Positions 53,901-64,000 of a DNA stretch of 64,000 nt are shown piece by piece. Position 1 is the first letter of the stretch, and every line of letters begins with the position of its first letter. The notes beneath the pieces are model-generated. The model ran no database searches, was not told where the DNA came from, and saw only the letters and a list, made by a program, of their open reading frames with translations. The position numbers and the translations under genes are program-made. This DNA comes from Cavia porcellus (taxonomy: Eukaryota > Chordata > Mammalia > Rodentia > Caviidae): assembly GCF_034190915.1 (NCBI RefSeq), contig NW_026947626.1, forward strand, positions 124,001 to 188,000, in the 5' to 3' direction.

Positions 53901-55477
53901 AATCCTACATTGCCACTCACTGCCTTTCCTAATTCAGACCCTCCGATTCACACCACCCCGTGATGTTTTTCTCACTCCTACTAGTGAATGTAATGTATCA
54001 CACACCCATACAATGCGCACCACCCCGCAATCTTTTTCAGAAACATATCCTACATTGCCACTGCATGTTCCCTGACCTCCCCATGCTGACCGCCCCGCGG
54101 TGCTTTTCTCCATCCTACATTGCCACTCACTGCCTATCCTAATTCAGACCCTAGGATTCACACCTCCCCGTGATGTTTTTCTCACTCCTACTAGTGAATG
54201 TAATGTAACACACACCCGTACAATGCGCACCACCCCGTGATGTTTTTCTCACTCCTACTAGTGAATGTAATGTAACACACACCCATACAATGGGCACCAC
54301 CCCGCGATGTTTTTCAGAAACCTATCCTACATTGCCACTGCATGTTCCCTGACCTCCCCATGCTGACCACCCCGCGGTGGCTTTCTCCATCCTACATTGC
54401 CACTTACTGCCTATCCTAATTCAGACCCTCCGATTCACACCAACCCGTGATGTTTTTCTCACTCCTACTAGTGAATGTAATGTAACACACACCCATACAA
54501 TGCGCACCACCCCGTGATGTTTTTCTCACTCCTACTAGTGAATGTAATGTAACACATACCCATACAATGCGCACCACCCCGCGATGTTTTTCAGAAACCT
54601 ATCCTACATTGCCACTGCATGTTCCCTGACCTCCCCATGCTGACCACCCCGCGGTGCTTTTCTCCGTCCTACATTGCCACTCACTGCCTATCCTAATTCA
54701 GACCCTCCGATTCACACCACCCCGTGATGTTTTTCTCATTCCTACTAGTGAATGTAATGTAACACACACCCATACATGGGCACCACCCCGTGATGTTTTT
54801 CTCACTCCTACTAGTGAATGTAATGTAACACACACCCATACAATGCCCACCACCCCGCTTTGTTTTTCAAAAACCTATCCTACATTGCCACTGCATTTTC
54901 CCTGACCTCCGCATGCTGACCACCCCGCGGTGCTTTTCTCCATCCTACATTGCCACTCACTGCCTATCCTAATTCAGACCCTCCGATTCACACCACCCCG
55001 TGATGTTTTTCTCACTCCTACTAGTGAATGTAATGTAACACACACCCATACAATGCGCACCACCCCGCGATGTTTTTCAGAAACCTATCCTACATTGCCA
55101 CTGCATGTTCCCTGACCTCCCCATGCTAACCACCCCGCGGTGCTTTTCTCCATCCTACATTGCCACTCACTGCCTATCCTAATTCAGACCCTCCGATTCA
55201 CACCATCCCGTGATGTTTTTCTCACTCCGACTAGTGAATGTAATGTAACACACACCCATACAATGCGCACCACCCCGTGATGTTTTTCTCACTCCTACTA
55301 GTGAATGTAATGTAACACACACCCATACAATGCGCACCACCCCGTGATGTTTTTCTCACTCCTACTAGTGAATGTAATGTAACACACACCCATACAATGC
55401 GCATCACACCACGATGTTTTTCAGAAACCTATCCTACATTGCCACTGCATGTTCCCTGACCTCCCCATGCTGACCAC
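50914..55477 (+). repeat. 6502-bp segment, copy 2 (16 units, 4564 bp)
   Basis: C starts are 50914, 51190, 51467, 51744, 52155, 52432, 52709, 53053, 53330, 53607, 53884, 54094, 54371, 54648, 54924 and 55134; A counts 2,2,2,4,2,2,3,2,2,2,1,2,2,2,1,3. It matches copy 1 at offset 6502 or 6503 on the left and 4841 on the right, the difference being the missing second 1662-bp repeat. The one-base offset change comes from a B module at 45859 that lacks one c, which is intact at 52362. Confidence 0.93.
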
Positions 55478-55687
55478 CCTGCGGTGCTTTTCTCCATCCT
55501 ACATTGCCACTCACTGCCTATCCTAATTCAGACCCTCCGATTCACACCACCCCGTGATGTTTTTCTCACTCCTACTAGTGAATGTAATGTAACACACACC
55601 CATACAATGCGCACCACCCCGCGATGTTTTTCAGAAACCTATCCTACATTGCCACTGCATGTTCCCTGACCTCCCCATGCTGACAAC
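55478..55687 (+). repeat. Single one-A bridging unit
   Basis: One 210-bp unit follows the three-A unit at 55134. In copy 1 of the 6502-bp segment the equivalent unit (50637) has two A modules. Its C head is cctgcgg, as at 50637, so this is the same unit with one A fewer. Confidence 0.87.
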
Positions 55688-58600
55688 CCCGGGGTGCTTT
55701 TCTCCATCCTACATTGCCACTCACTGCCTATCCTAATTCAGACCCTCCGATTCACACCATCCCGTGATGTTTTTCTCACTCCTACTAGTGAATGTAATGT
55801 AACACACACCCATACAATGCGCACCACCCCGTGATATTTTTCTCACTCCTACTAGTGAATGTAATGTAACAAACACCCATACAATGCGCACCACCCCGCG
55901 ATGTTTTTCAGAAACCTATCCTATATTGCCACTGCATGTTCCCTGACCTCCCCATGCTGAGCACCCCGCGGTGCTTTTCTCCATCCTACATTGCCACTCA
56001 CTGCCTATCCTAATTCAGACCCTCCGATTCACACCATCCCGTGATGTTTTTCTCACTCCTACTAGTGAATGTAATGTAACACACACCCATACAATGCGCA
56101 CCACCCCGTGATGTTTTTCTCACTCCTACTAGTGAATGTAATGAAACACACACCCATACAATGCGCACCACCCCTCGATGTTTTTCAGAAAACTATCCTA
56201 CATTGCCACTGCATGTTCCCTGACCTCCTCATGCTGACCACCCCGCGGTGCTTTTCTCCATCCTACATTGCCACTCACTGCGTATCCTAATTCAGACCCT
56301 CCGATTCACACCACCCCGTGATGTTTTTCTCACTCCTACTAGTGAATGTAACGTAACACACACCCATACAATGCGCACCACCCCGTGATGTTTTTCTCAC
56401 TCCTACTAGTGAATGTAATGTAACACACACCCATACAATGCGCACCACCCCGTGATGTTTTTCTCACTCCTACTAGTGAATGTAATGTAACACACACCCA
56501 TACAATGCGCACCACCCCGCGATCTTTTTCAGAAACCTATCCTACATTGCCACTGCATGTTCCCTGACCTCCCCATGCTGACCACCCCGCGGGGCTTTTC
56601 TCCATCCTACATTGCCATTCACTGCGTATCCTAATTCAGACAATCCGATTCACACCACCCCGTGATGTTTTTCTCACTCCTACTAGTGAATGTAATGTAA
56701 CACACACCCATACAATGCGCACCACCCCGTGATGTTTTTCTCACTCCTACTAGTGAATGTAATGTAACACACACCCATACAATGCGCATCACACCACGAT
56801 GTTTTTCAGAAACCTATCCTACATTGCCACTGCATGTTCCCTGACCTCCCCATGCTGACCACCCCGCGGTGCTTTTCTCCATCCTACATTGCCACTCACT
56901 GCCTATCCTAATTCAGACCCTCCGATTCACACCATCCCTTGATGTTTTTCTCACTTCTACTAGTGAATGTAATGTAACACACACCCATACAATGCGCACA
57001 ACCCCGTGATGATTTTCTCACTCCTACTAGTGAATGTAATGTAACACACACCCATACAATGGGCACCACCCCGCGATGTTTTTCAGAAACCTTTCCTACA
57101 TTGCCACTGCATGTTCCCTGACCTCCCCATGCTGACCACCGCGCGGTGCTTTTCTCCATCCTACATTGCCACTCACTGCCTATCCTAATTCAGACCCTGC
57201 GATTCACACCACCCCGTGATGTTTTTCTCACTCCTACTAGTGAATGTAATGTAACACACACCCATACAATGCGCACCAGCCTGTGATGTTTTTCTCACTC
57301 CTACTAGTGAATGTAATGTAACACACACCCATACAATACGCACCACCCTGTGATGTTTTTCTCACTCCTACTAGTGAATGTAATGTAACAAACACCCATA
57401 CAATGCGCACCACCCCGCGATGTTTTTCAGAAACCTATCCTACATTGCCACTGCATGTTCCCTGACCTCCCCATGCTGACCACCCCGCGGTGCTTTTCTC
57501 CATCCTACATTGCCACTCACTGCCTATCCTAATTCAGACCCTCCGATTCACACCATCCCGTGATATTTTTCTCGCTCCTACTAGTGAATGTAATGTAACA
57601 CACACCCATACAATGTGCACCACCCCGTGAAGTTTTTCTCACTCCTACTAGTGAATGTAATGTAACACACACCCATACAATGCGCACCACCCCGCGATGT
57701 TTTTCAGAAACATATCCTACATTGCCACTGCATGTTCCCTGACCTCCCCATGCTGACCACCCCGCGGTGCTTTTCTCCATCCTACATTGCCACTCACTGC
57801 CTATCCTAATTCAGACCCTCCGATTCACACCACCCCGTGATGTTTTTCTCACTCCTACTAGTGAATGTAATGTAACACACACCCATACAATGCGCACCAC
57901 CCCGCGATGTTTTTCATAAACCTATCCTACATTGCCACTGCATGTTCCCTGACCTCCCCATGCTGACCACCCCACGGTGCTTTTCTCCATCCTACATTGC
58001 CACTCACTGCCTATCCTAATTCAGACCCTCCGATTCATACCACCCCGTGATGTTTTTCTCACTCCTACTAGTGAATGTAATGTAACACACACCCATACAA
58101 TGCGCACCACCCCGTGATGTTTTTCTCACTCCTACTAGTGAATGTAATGTAACACACACCCATACAATGCGCACCACACTGCGATGTTTTTCAGAAACCT
58201 ATCCTACATTGCCACTGCATGTTCCCTGACCTCCCCATGCTGACCACCCCGCGGTGCTTTTCTCCATCCTACATTGCCACTCACTGCCTATCCTAATTCA
58301 GACCCTCCGATTCACATCATCCCGTGATGTTTTTCTCACTCCTACTAGTGAATGTAATGTAACACACACCCATACAATGCGCACCACCCCGTGATGTTTT
58401 TCTCACTCCTACTAGTGAATGTAATGTAACACACACCCATACAATGGGCACCACCCTGCGATGTTTTTCAGAAACCTTTCCTACATTGCCACTGCATGTT
58501 CCCTGACCTCCTCATGCTGACCACCACGCGGTGCTTTTCTAAATCCTACATTGCCACTCACTGCCTTTCCTAATTCAGACCCTCCGATTCACACCACCCA

Positions 58601-59775
58601 GTGATGTTTTTCTCACTCCTACTAGTGAATGTAATGTAACACACACCCATACAATGCGCACCACCCCGCAATCTTTTTCAGAAACATATCCTACATTGCC
58701 ACTGCATGTTCCCTGACCTCCCCATACTGACCGCCCCGCGGTGCTTTTCTCCATCCTACATTGCCACTCACTGCCTATCCTAATTCAGACCCTAGGATTC
58801 ACACCACCCCGTGATGTTTTTCTCACTCCTACTAGTGAATGTAATGTAACACACACCCGTACAATGCGCACCACCCCGTGATGTTTTTCTCACTCCTACT
58901 AGTGAATGTAATGTAACACACACCCATACAATGGGCACCACCCCGCGATGTTTTTCAGAAACCTATCCTACATTGATACTGCATGTTCCCTGACCTCCCC
59001 ACGCTGACCACCCCGCGGTGGTTTTCTCCATCCTACATTGCCACTTACTGCCTATCCTAATTCAGACCCTCCGATTCACACCACCCCGTGATGTTTTTCT
59101 CACTCCTACTAGTGAATGTAATGTAACACACACCCATACAATGCGCACCACCCCGTGATGTTTTTCTCACTCCTACTAGTGAATGTAATGTAACACACAC
59201 CCATACAATGCGCACCACCCCGCGATATTTTTCAGAAACGTATCCTACATTGCCACTGCATGTTCCCTGACTTCCCCATGCTGACCACTCCGCGGTGCTT
59301 TTCTCCGTCCTACATTGCCACTCACTGCCTATCCTAATTCAGACCCTCCGATTCACACCACCCCGTGATGTTTTTCTCATTCCTACTAGTGAATGTAATG
59401 TAACACACACCCATACAATGCGCACCACCCCGTGATGTTTTTCTCACTCCTACTAGTGAATGTAATGTAACACACACCCATACAATGCCCACCACCCCGC
59501 TTTGTTTTTCAGAAACCTATCCTACATTGCCACTGCATTTTCCCTGACCTCCCCATGCTGACCACCCCGCGGTGCTTTTCTCCATCCTACATTGCCACTC
59601 ACTGCCTATCCTAATTCAGACCCTCCGATTCACACCACCCCGTGATGTTTTTCTCACTCCTACTAGTGAATGTAATGTAACACACACCCATACAATGCAC
59701 ACCACCCCGCGATGTTTTTCAGAAACCTATCCTACATTGCCACTGCATGTTCCCTGACCTCCCCATGCTGACCAC
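55688..59775 (+). repeat. 4088-bp segment, copy 1 (15 units)
   Basis: C starts are 55688, 55965, 56242, 56586, 56863, 57140, 57484, 57761, 57971, 58248, 58525, 58735, 59012, 59289 and 59566; A counts 2,2,3,2,2,3,2,1,2,2,1,2,2,2,1. The first C has the unusual ccggggtg head, repeated at 59779. Markers include gtaacaaacacc, cccctcgatg, gcggggc, ttgatgtttttctcacttc, gattttctcac, agcctgtgatg, aatacgcacc, tctcgctcc and gtgaagttttt. The right half (58248-59775) matches 11309-12834. Confidence 0.92.
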
Positions 59776-62058
59776 CCCGGGGTGCTTTTCTCCATCCTAC
59801 ATTGCCACTCACTGCCTATCCTAATTCAGACACTCCGATTCACACCATCCCGTGATGTTTTTCTCACTCCTACTAGTGAATGTAATGTAACACACACCCA
59901 TACAATGCGCACCACCCCGTGATATTTTTCTCACTCCTACTAGTGAATGTAATGTAACAAACACCCATACAATGCGCACCACCCCGCGATGTTTTTCAGA
60001 AACCTATCCTATATTGCCACTGCATGTTCCCTGACCTCCCCATGCTGAGCACCCCGCGGTGCTTTTCTCCATCCTACATTGCCACTCACTGCCTATCCTA
60101 ATTCAGACCCTCCGATTCACACCATCCCGTGATGTTTTTCTCACTCCTACTAGTGAATGTAATGTAACACACACCCATACAATGCGCACCACCCCGTGAT
60201 GTTTTTCTCACTCCTACTAGTGAATGTAATGTAACACACACCCATACAATGCGCACCACCCCTCGATGTTTTTCAGAAAACTATCCTACATTGCCACTGC
60301 ATGTTCCCTGACCTCCCCATGCTGACCACCCCGCGGTGCTTTTCTCCATCCTACATTGCCACTCACTGCCTATCCTAATTCAGACCCTCCGATTCACACC
60401 ACCCCGTGATGTTTTTCTCACTCCTACTAGTGAATGTAACGTAACACACACCCATACAATGCGCACCACCCCGTGATGTTTTTCTCACTCCTACTAGTGA
60501 ATGTAATGTAACACACACCCATACAATGCGCACCACCCCGTGATGTTTTTCTCACTCCTACTAGTGAATGTAATGTAACACACACCCATACAATGCGCAC
60601 CACCCCGCGATCTTTTTCAGAAACCTATCCTACATTGCCACTGCATGTTCCCTGACCTCCCCATGCTGACCACCCCGCGGGGCTTTTCTCCATCCTACAT
60701 TGCCATTCACTGCCTATCCTAATTCAGACAATCCGATTCACACCACCCCGTGATGTTTTTCTCACTCCTACTAGTGAATGTAATGTAACACACACCCATA
60801 CAATGCGCACCACCCCGTGATGTTTTTCTCACTCCTACTAGTGAATGTAATGTAACACACACCCATACAATGCGCATCACACCACGATGTTTTTCAGAAA
60901 CCTATCCTACATTGATACTGCATGTTCCCTGACCTCCCCATGCTGACCACCCCGCGGTGCTTTTCTCCATCCTACATTGCCACTCACTGCCTATCCTAAT
61001 TCAGACCCTCCGATTCACACCATCCCTTGATGTTTTTCTCACTTCTACTAGTGAATGTAATGTACCACACACCCATACAATGCGCACAACCCCGTGATGA
61101 TTTTCTCACTCCTACTAGTGAATGTAATGTAACACACACCCATACAATGGGCACCACCCCGCGATGTTTTTCAGAAACCTTTCCTACATTGCCACTGCAT
61201 GTTCCCTGCCCTCCCCATGCTGACCACCCCACGGTGCTTTTCTCCATCCTACATTGCCACTCACTGCCTATCCTAATTCAGACCCTGCGATTCACACCAC
61301 CCCGTGATGTTTTTCTCACTCCTACTAGTGAATGTAATGTAACACACACCCATACAATGCGCACCAACCCGTGATGTTTTTCTCACTCCTACTAGTGAAT
61401 GTAATGTAACACACACCCATACAATACGCACCACCCTGTGATGTTTTTCTCACTCCTACTAGTGAATGTAATGTAACAAACACCCATACAATGCGCACCA
61501 CCCCGCGATGTTTTTCAGAAACATATCCTACATTGCCACTGCATGTTCCCTGACCTCCCCATGCTGACCATCCCGCGGTGCTTTTCTCCATCCTACATTG
61601 CCACTCACTGCCTATCCTAATTCAGACCCTCCGATTCACACCATCCCGTGATATTTTTCTCGCTCCTACTAGTGAATGTAATGTAACACACACCCATACA
61701 ATGTGCACCACCCCGTGAAGTTTTTCTCACTCCTACTAGTGAATGTAATGTAACACACACCCATACAATGCGCACCACCCCGCGATGTTTTTCAGAAACA
61801 TATCCTACATTGCCACTGCATGTTCCCTGACCTCCCCATGATGACCACCCCAAGGTGCTTTTCCCCATCCTACATTGCCACTCACTGCCTATCCTAATTC
61901 AGACCCTCCGATTCACACCTCCCCGTGATGTTTTTCTCACTCCTACTCGTGAATGTAATGTAACACACACCCATACAATGCGCACCACCCCGCGATGTTT
62001 TTCAGAAACCTATCCTACATTGCCACTGCATGTTCCCTGACCTCCCCATGCTGACCAC
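59776..62058 (+). repeat. 4088-bp segment, copy 2 (8 units, truncated)
   Basis: C starts are 59776, 60053, 60330, 60674, 60951, 61228, 61572 and 61849; A counts 2,2,3,2,2,3,2,1, equal to the first eight of copy 1, each at offset 4088. Differences include cacacaccc changed to ccacacaccc near 61064, ccaacccgtg near 61366, and a degraded C at 61849 (caaggtgcttttccccatcc). After 62058 the match to copy 1 is lost. Confidence 0.92.
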
Positions 62059-63997
62059 CCCGCGGTGCTTTTCTCCATCCTACATTGCCACTCACTGCCA
62101 ATCCTAATTCAGACCCTCCGATTCACACCGTCCCGTGATGTTTTTCTCACTCCTACTAGTGAATGTAATGTAACACACACCCATACAATGCGCACCACCC
62201 CGTGATGTTTTTCTCACTCCTACTAGTGAATGTAATGTAACACACACCCATACAATGCGCATCACACCACGATGTTTTTCAGAAACCTATCCTACATTGC
62301 CACTGCATGTTCCCTGACCTCCCCATTCTGACCACCCCGCGGGGCTTTTCTCCATCCTACATTGCCATTCACTGCCTATCCTAATTCAGACAATCCGATT
62401 CACACCACCCCGTGATGTTTTTCTCACTCCTACTAGTGAATGTAATGTAACACACACCCATACAATGCGCACCACCCCGTGATGTTTTTCTCACTCCTAC
62501 TAGTGAATGTAATGTAACACACACCCATACAATGCGCATCACACCACGATGTTTTTCAGAAACCTATCCTACATTGCCACTGCATGTTCCCTGACCTCCC
62601 CATGCTGACCACCCCGCGGTGCTTTTCTCCATCCTACATTGCCACTCACAGCCTATCCTAATTCAGACCCTCCGATTCACACCATCCCTTGATGTTTTTC
62701 TCACTTCTACTAGTGAATGTAATGTAACACACACCCATACAATGCGCACAACCCCGTGATGATTTTCTCACTCCTACTAGTGAATGTAATGTAACACACA
62801 CCCATACAATGGGCACCACCCCGCGATGTTTTTCAGAAACCTTTCCTACATTGCCACTGCATGTTCCCTGACCTGCCCATGCTGACCACCCCGCGGTGCT
62901 TTTCTCCATCCTACATTGCCAATCACTGCCTATCCTAATTCAGACCCTGCGATTCACACCACCCCGTGATGTTTTTCTCACTCCTACTAGTGAATGTAAT
63001 GTAACACACACCCATACAATGCGCACCAGCCTGTGATGTTTTTCTCACTACTACTAGTGAATGTAATGTAACACACACCCATACAATACGCACCACCCTG
63101 TGATGTTTTTCTCACTCCTACTAGTGAATGTAATGTAACAAACACCCATACAATGCGCACCACCCCGCGATGTTTTTCAGAAACCTATCCTACATTGCCA
63201 CTGCATGTTCCCTGACCTCCCCATGCTGACCACCCCGCGGTGCTTTTCTCCATCCTACATTGCCACTCACTGCCTATCCTAATTCAGACCCTCCGATTCA
63301 CACCATCCCGTGATATTTTTCTCGCTCCTACTAGTGAATGTAATGTAACACACACCCATACAATGTGCACCACCCCGTGAAGTTTTTCTAACTCCTACTA
63401 GTGAATGTAATGTAACACACACCAATACAATGCGCACCACCCCGCGATGTTTTTCAGAAACATATTCTACATTGCCACTGCATGTTCCCTGACCTCCCCA
63501 TGCTGACCACCCCGCGGTGCTTTTCTCCATCCTACATTGCCACTCACTGCCTATCCTAATTCAGACCCTCCGATTCACACCACCCCGTGATGTTTTTCTC
63601 ACTCCTACTAGTGAATGTAATGTAACACACACCCATACAATGCGCACCACCCCGCGATGTTTTTCATAAACCTATCCTACATTGCCACTGCATGTTCCCT
63701 GACCTCCCCATGCTGACCACCCCACGGTGCTTTTCTCCATCCTACATTGCCACTCACTGCCTATCCTAATTCAGACCCTCCGATTCATACCACCCCGTGA
63801 TGTTTTTCTCACTCCTACTAGTGAATGTAATGTAACACACACCCATACAATGCGCACCACCCCGTGATGTTTTTCTCACTCCTACTAGTGAATGTAATGT
63901 AACACACACCCATACAATGCGCACCACACTGCGATGTTTTTCAGAAACCTATCCTACATTGCCACTGCATGTTCCCTGACCTCCCCATGCTGACCAC
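62059..63997 (+). repeat. 4088-bp segment, copy 3 (7 units, enters mid-segment)
   Basis: C starts are 62059, 62336, 62613, 62890, 63234, 63511 and 63721; A counts 2,2,2,3,2,1,2. From 62336 the units match 56586-58247 at a constant offset of 5750 (gcggggc, ttgatgtttttctcacttc, agcctgtgatg, tctcgctcc, cccacggtgc). The unit at 62059 is a hybrid. It enters from the copy-2 side and ends in the atcacaccacgatg B that precedes a gcggggc C, so the material upstream of 56586 was skipped. Confidence 0.9.
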
Positions 63998-64000
63998 CCC
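63998..64000 (+). repeat. First three bases of the next C module
   Basis: The window ends in ccc, at the exact position where the next C module is expected. The array therefore continues beyond the right edge. Confidence 0.85.

Larger units (their letters stand above)
1..64000 (+). repeat. Satellite DNA array, C-(A)1-4-B units, 224 units plus partial ends
   Basis: The entire window is a head-to-tail array in one orientation. Units were delimited by the C-module landmark gcggtgcttttctcc and its point variants. From 178 to 63997 there are 224 units: 33 of about 210 bp (one A), 146 of about 277 bp (two A), 30 of about 344 bp (three A) and 15 of about 411 bp (four A). Adding 224 B+C pairs (143 bp) and 475 A modules (67 bp) gives 63857; the observed span is 63820, and the 37-base difference equals the net single-base indels counted unit by unit. 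There is no inversion, no foreign insertion and no unique spacer. The repeat was not recognised from memory. It is likely eukaryotic satellite DNA; chromosomal location is unknown. Confidence 0.97.

Noticed and set aside
1..64000. CRISPR-like regular direct repeats
   Set aside because: There are no unique spacers; everything between repeats is itself repeated, and the 67-73-bp modules are far longer than CRISPR repeats with no cas genes nearby.
1..64000. Ribosomal intergenic-spacer subrepeats
   Set aside because: No 18S, 5.8S, 28S or 5S sequence appears in 64 kb, and the array is much longer than an ordinary spacer. A remote link cannot be excluded from sequence alone.
1..64000. CENP-B box or telomere repeats
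   Set aside because: No match to the CENP-B core pattern was seen in module consensus or in inspected variants, and there are no TTAGGG-type runs.
1..64000. tRNA- or Pol III-derived SINE origin
   Set aside because: No recognisable A-box and B-box pair, poly-A tail or target-site duplication was seen in the consensus modules.
1..64000. Transposon ends or a tandemly amplified mobile element
   Set aside because: No terminal inverted repeats, no transposase or reverse transcriptase fragments, and no phase-breaking insertion was found.

Overview
The whole 64 kb is one uninterrupted tandem-repeat (satellite) array, all in one orientation. I see no credible gene, RNA gene, transposon, CRISPR array or unique DNA in it. 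It looks like the interior of a large eukaryotic satellite block. The sequence contains nothing that identifies a taxon, and I do not recognise the repeat family. Base changes at CpG sites are mostly C-to-T or G-to-A, which fits a genome with germline CpG methylation, but that is inference.

The array is built from three related modules: A (67 bp), B (70 bp) and C (73 bp). All three share a head of the form cccgYgRtgYttttc, a central cctac and an accac tail. They are arranged as C-(A)n-B, with n = 1, 2, 3 or 4, giving units of 210, 277, 344 or 411 bp. I located 224 consecutive units from 178 to 63997: 33 with n=1, 146 with n=2, 30 with n=3 and 15 with n=4. The total is 475 A modules, and a net 37 single-base losses makes the sum match the span exactly. 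B and C are never lost or doubled; only A varies in number.

The run of n values works as a barcode and shows a third level of order: large segmental duplications of the array within itself. By region: 1-8120 is a ~5.04-kb tandem duplication; 8121-9646 is family-II material; 9647-13178 is family-III material; 13179-18572 is mixed and contains a 1450-bp duplication; 18573-32939 is a 7.3/7.05-kb tandem pair containing repeated 2072-bp cassettes of seven ordered unit types; 32940-42064 alternates family-II blocks with cassettes; 42065-55477 holds a second 1450-bp duplication, a 1662-bp duplication and a 6502-bp duplication; 55478-64000 is a 4088-bp duplication followed by a further partial copy.

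Many length differences between copies can be placed inside A modules. This points to out-of-register recombination between neighbouring A modules as an important engine of turnover. The short open frames on both strands are by-products of the repeat and are not annotated as genes. Whether the array is centromeric, pericentromeric, subtelomeric or sex-linked cannot be told from the sequence.
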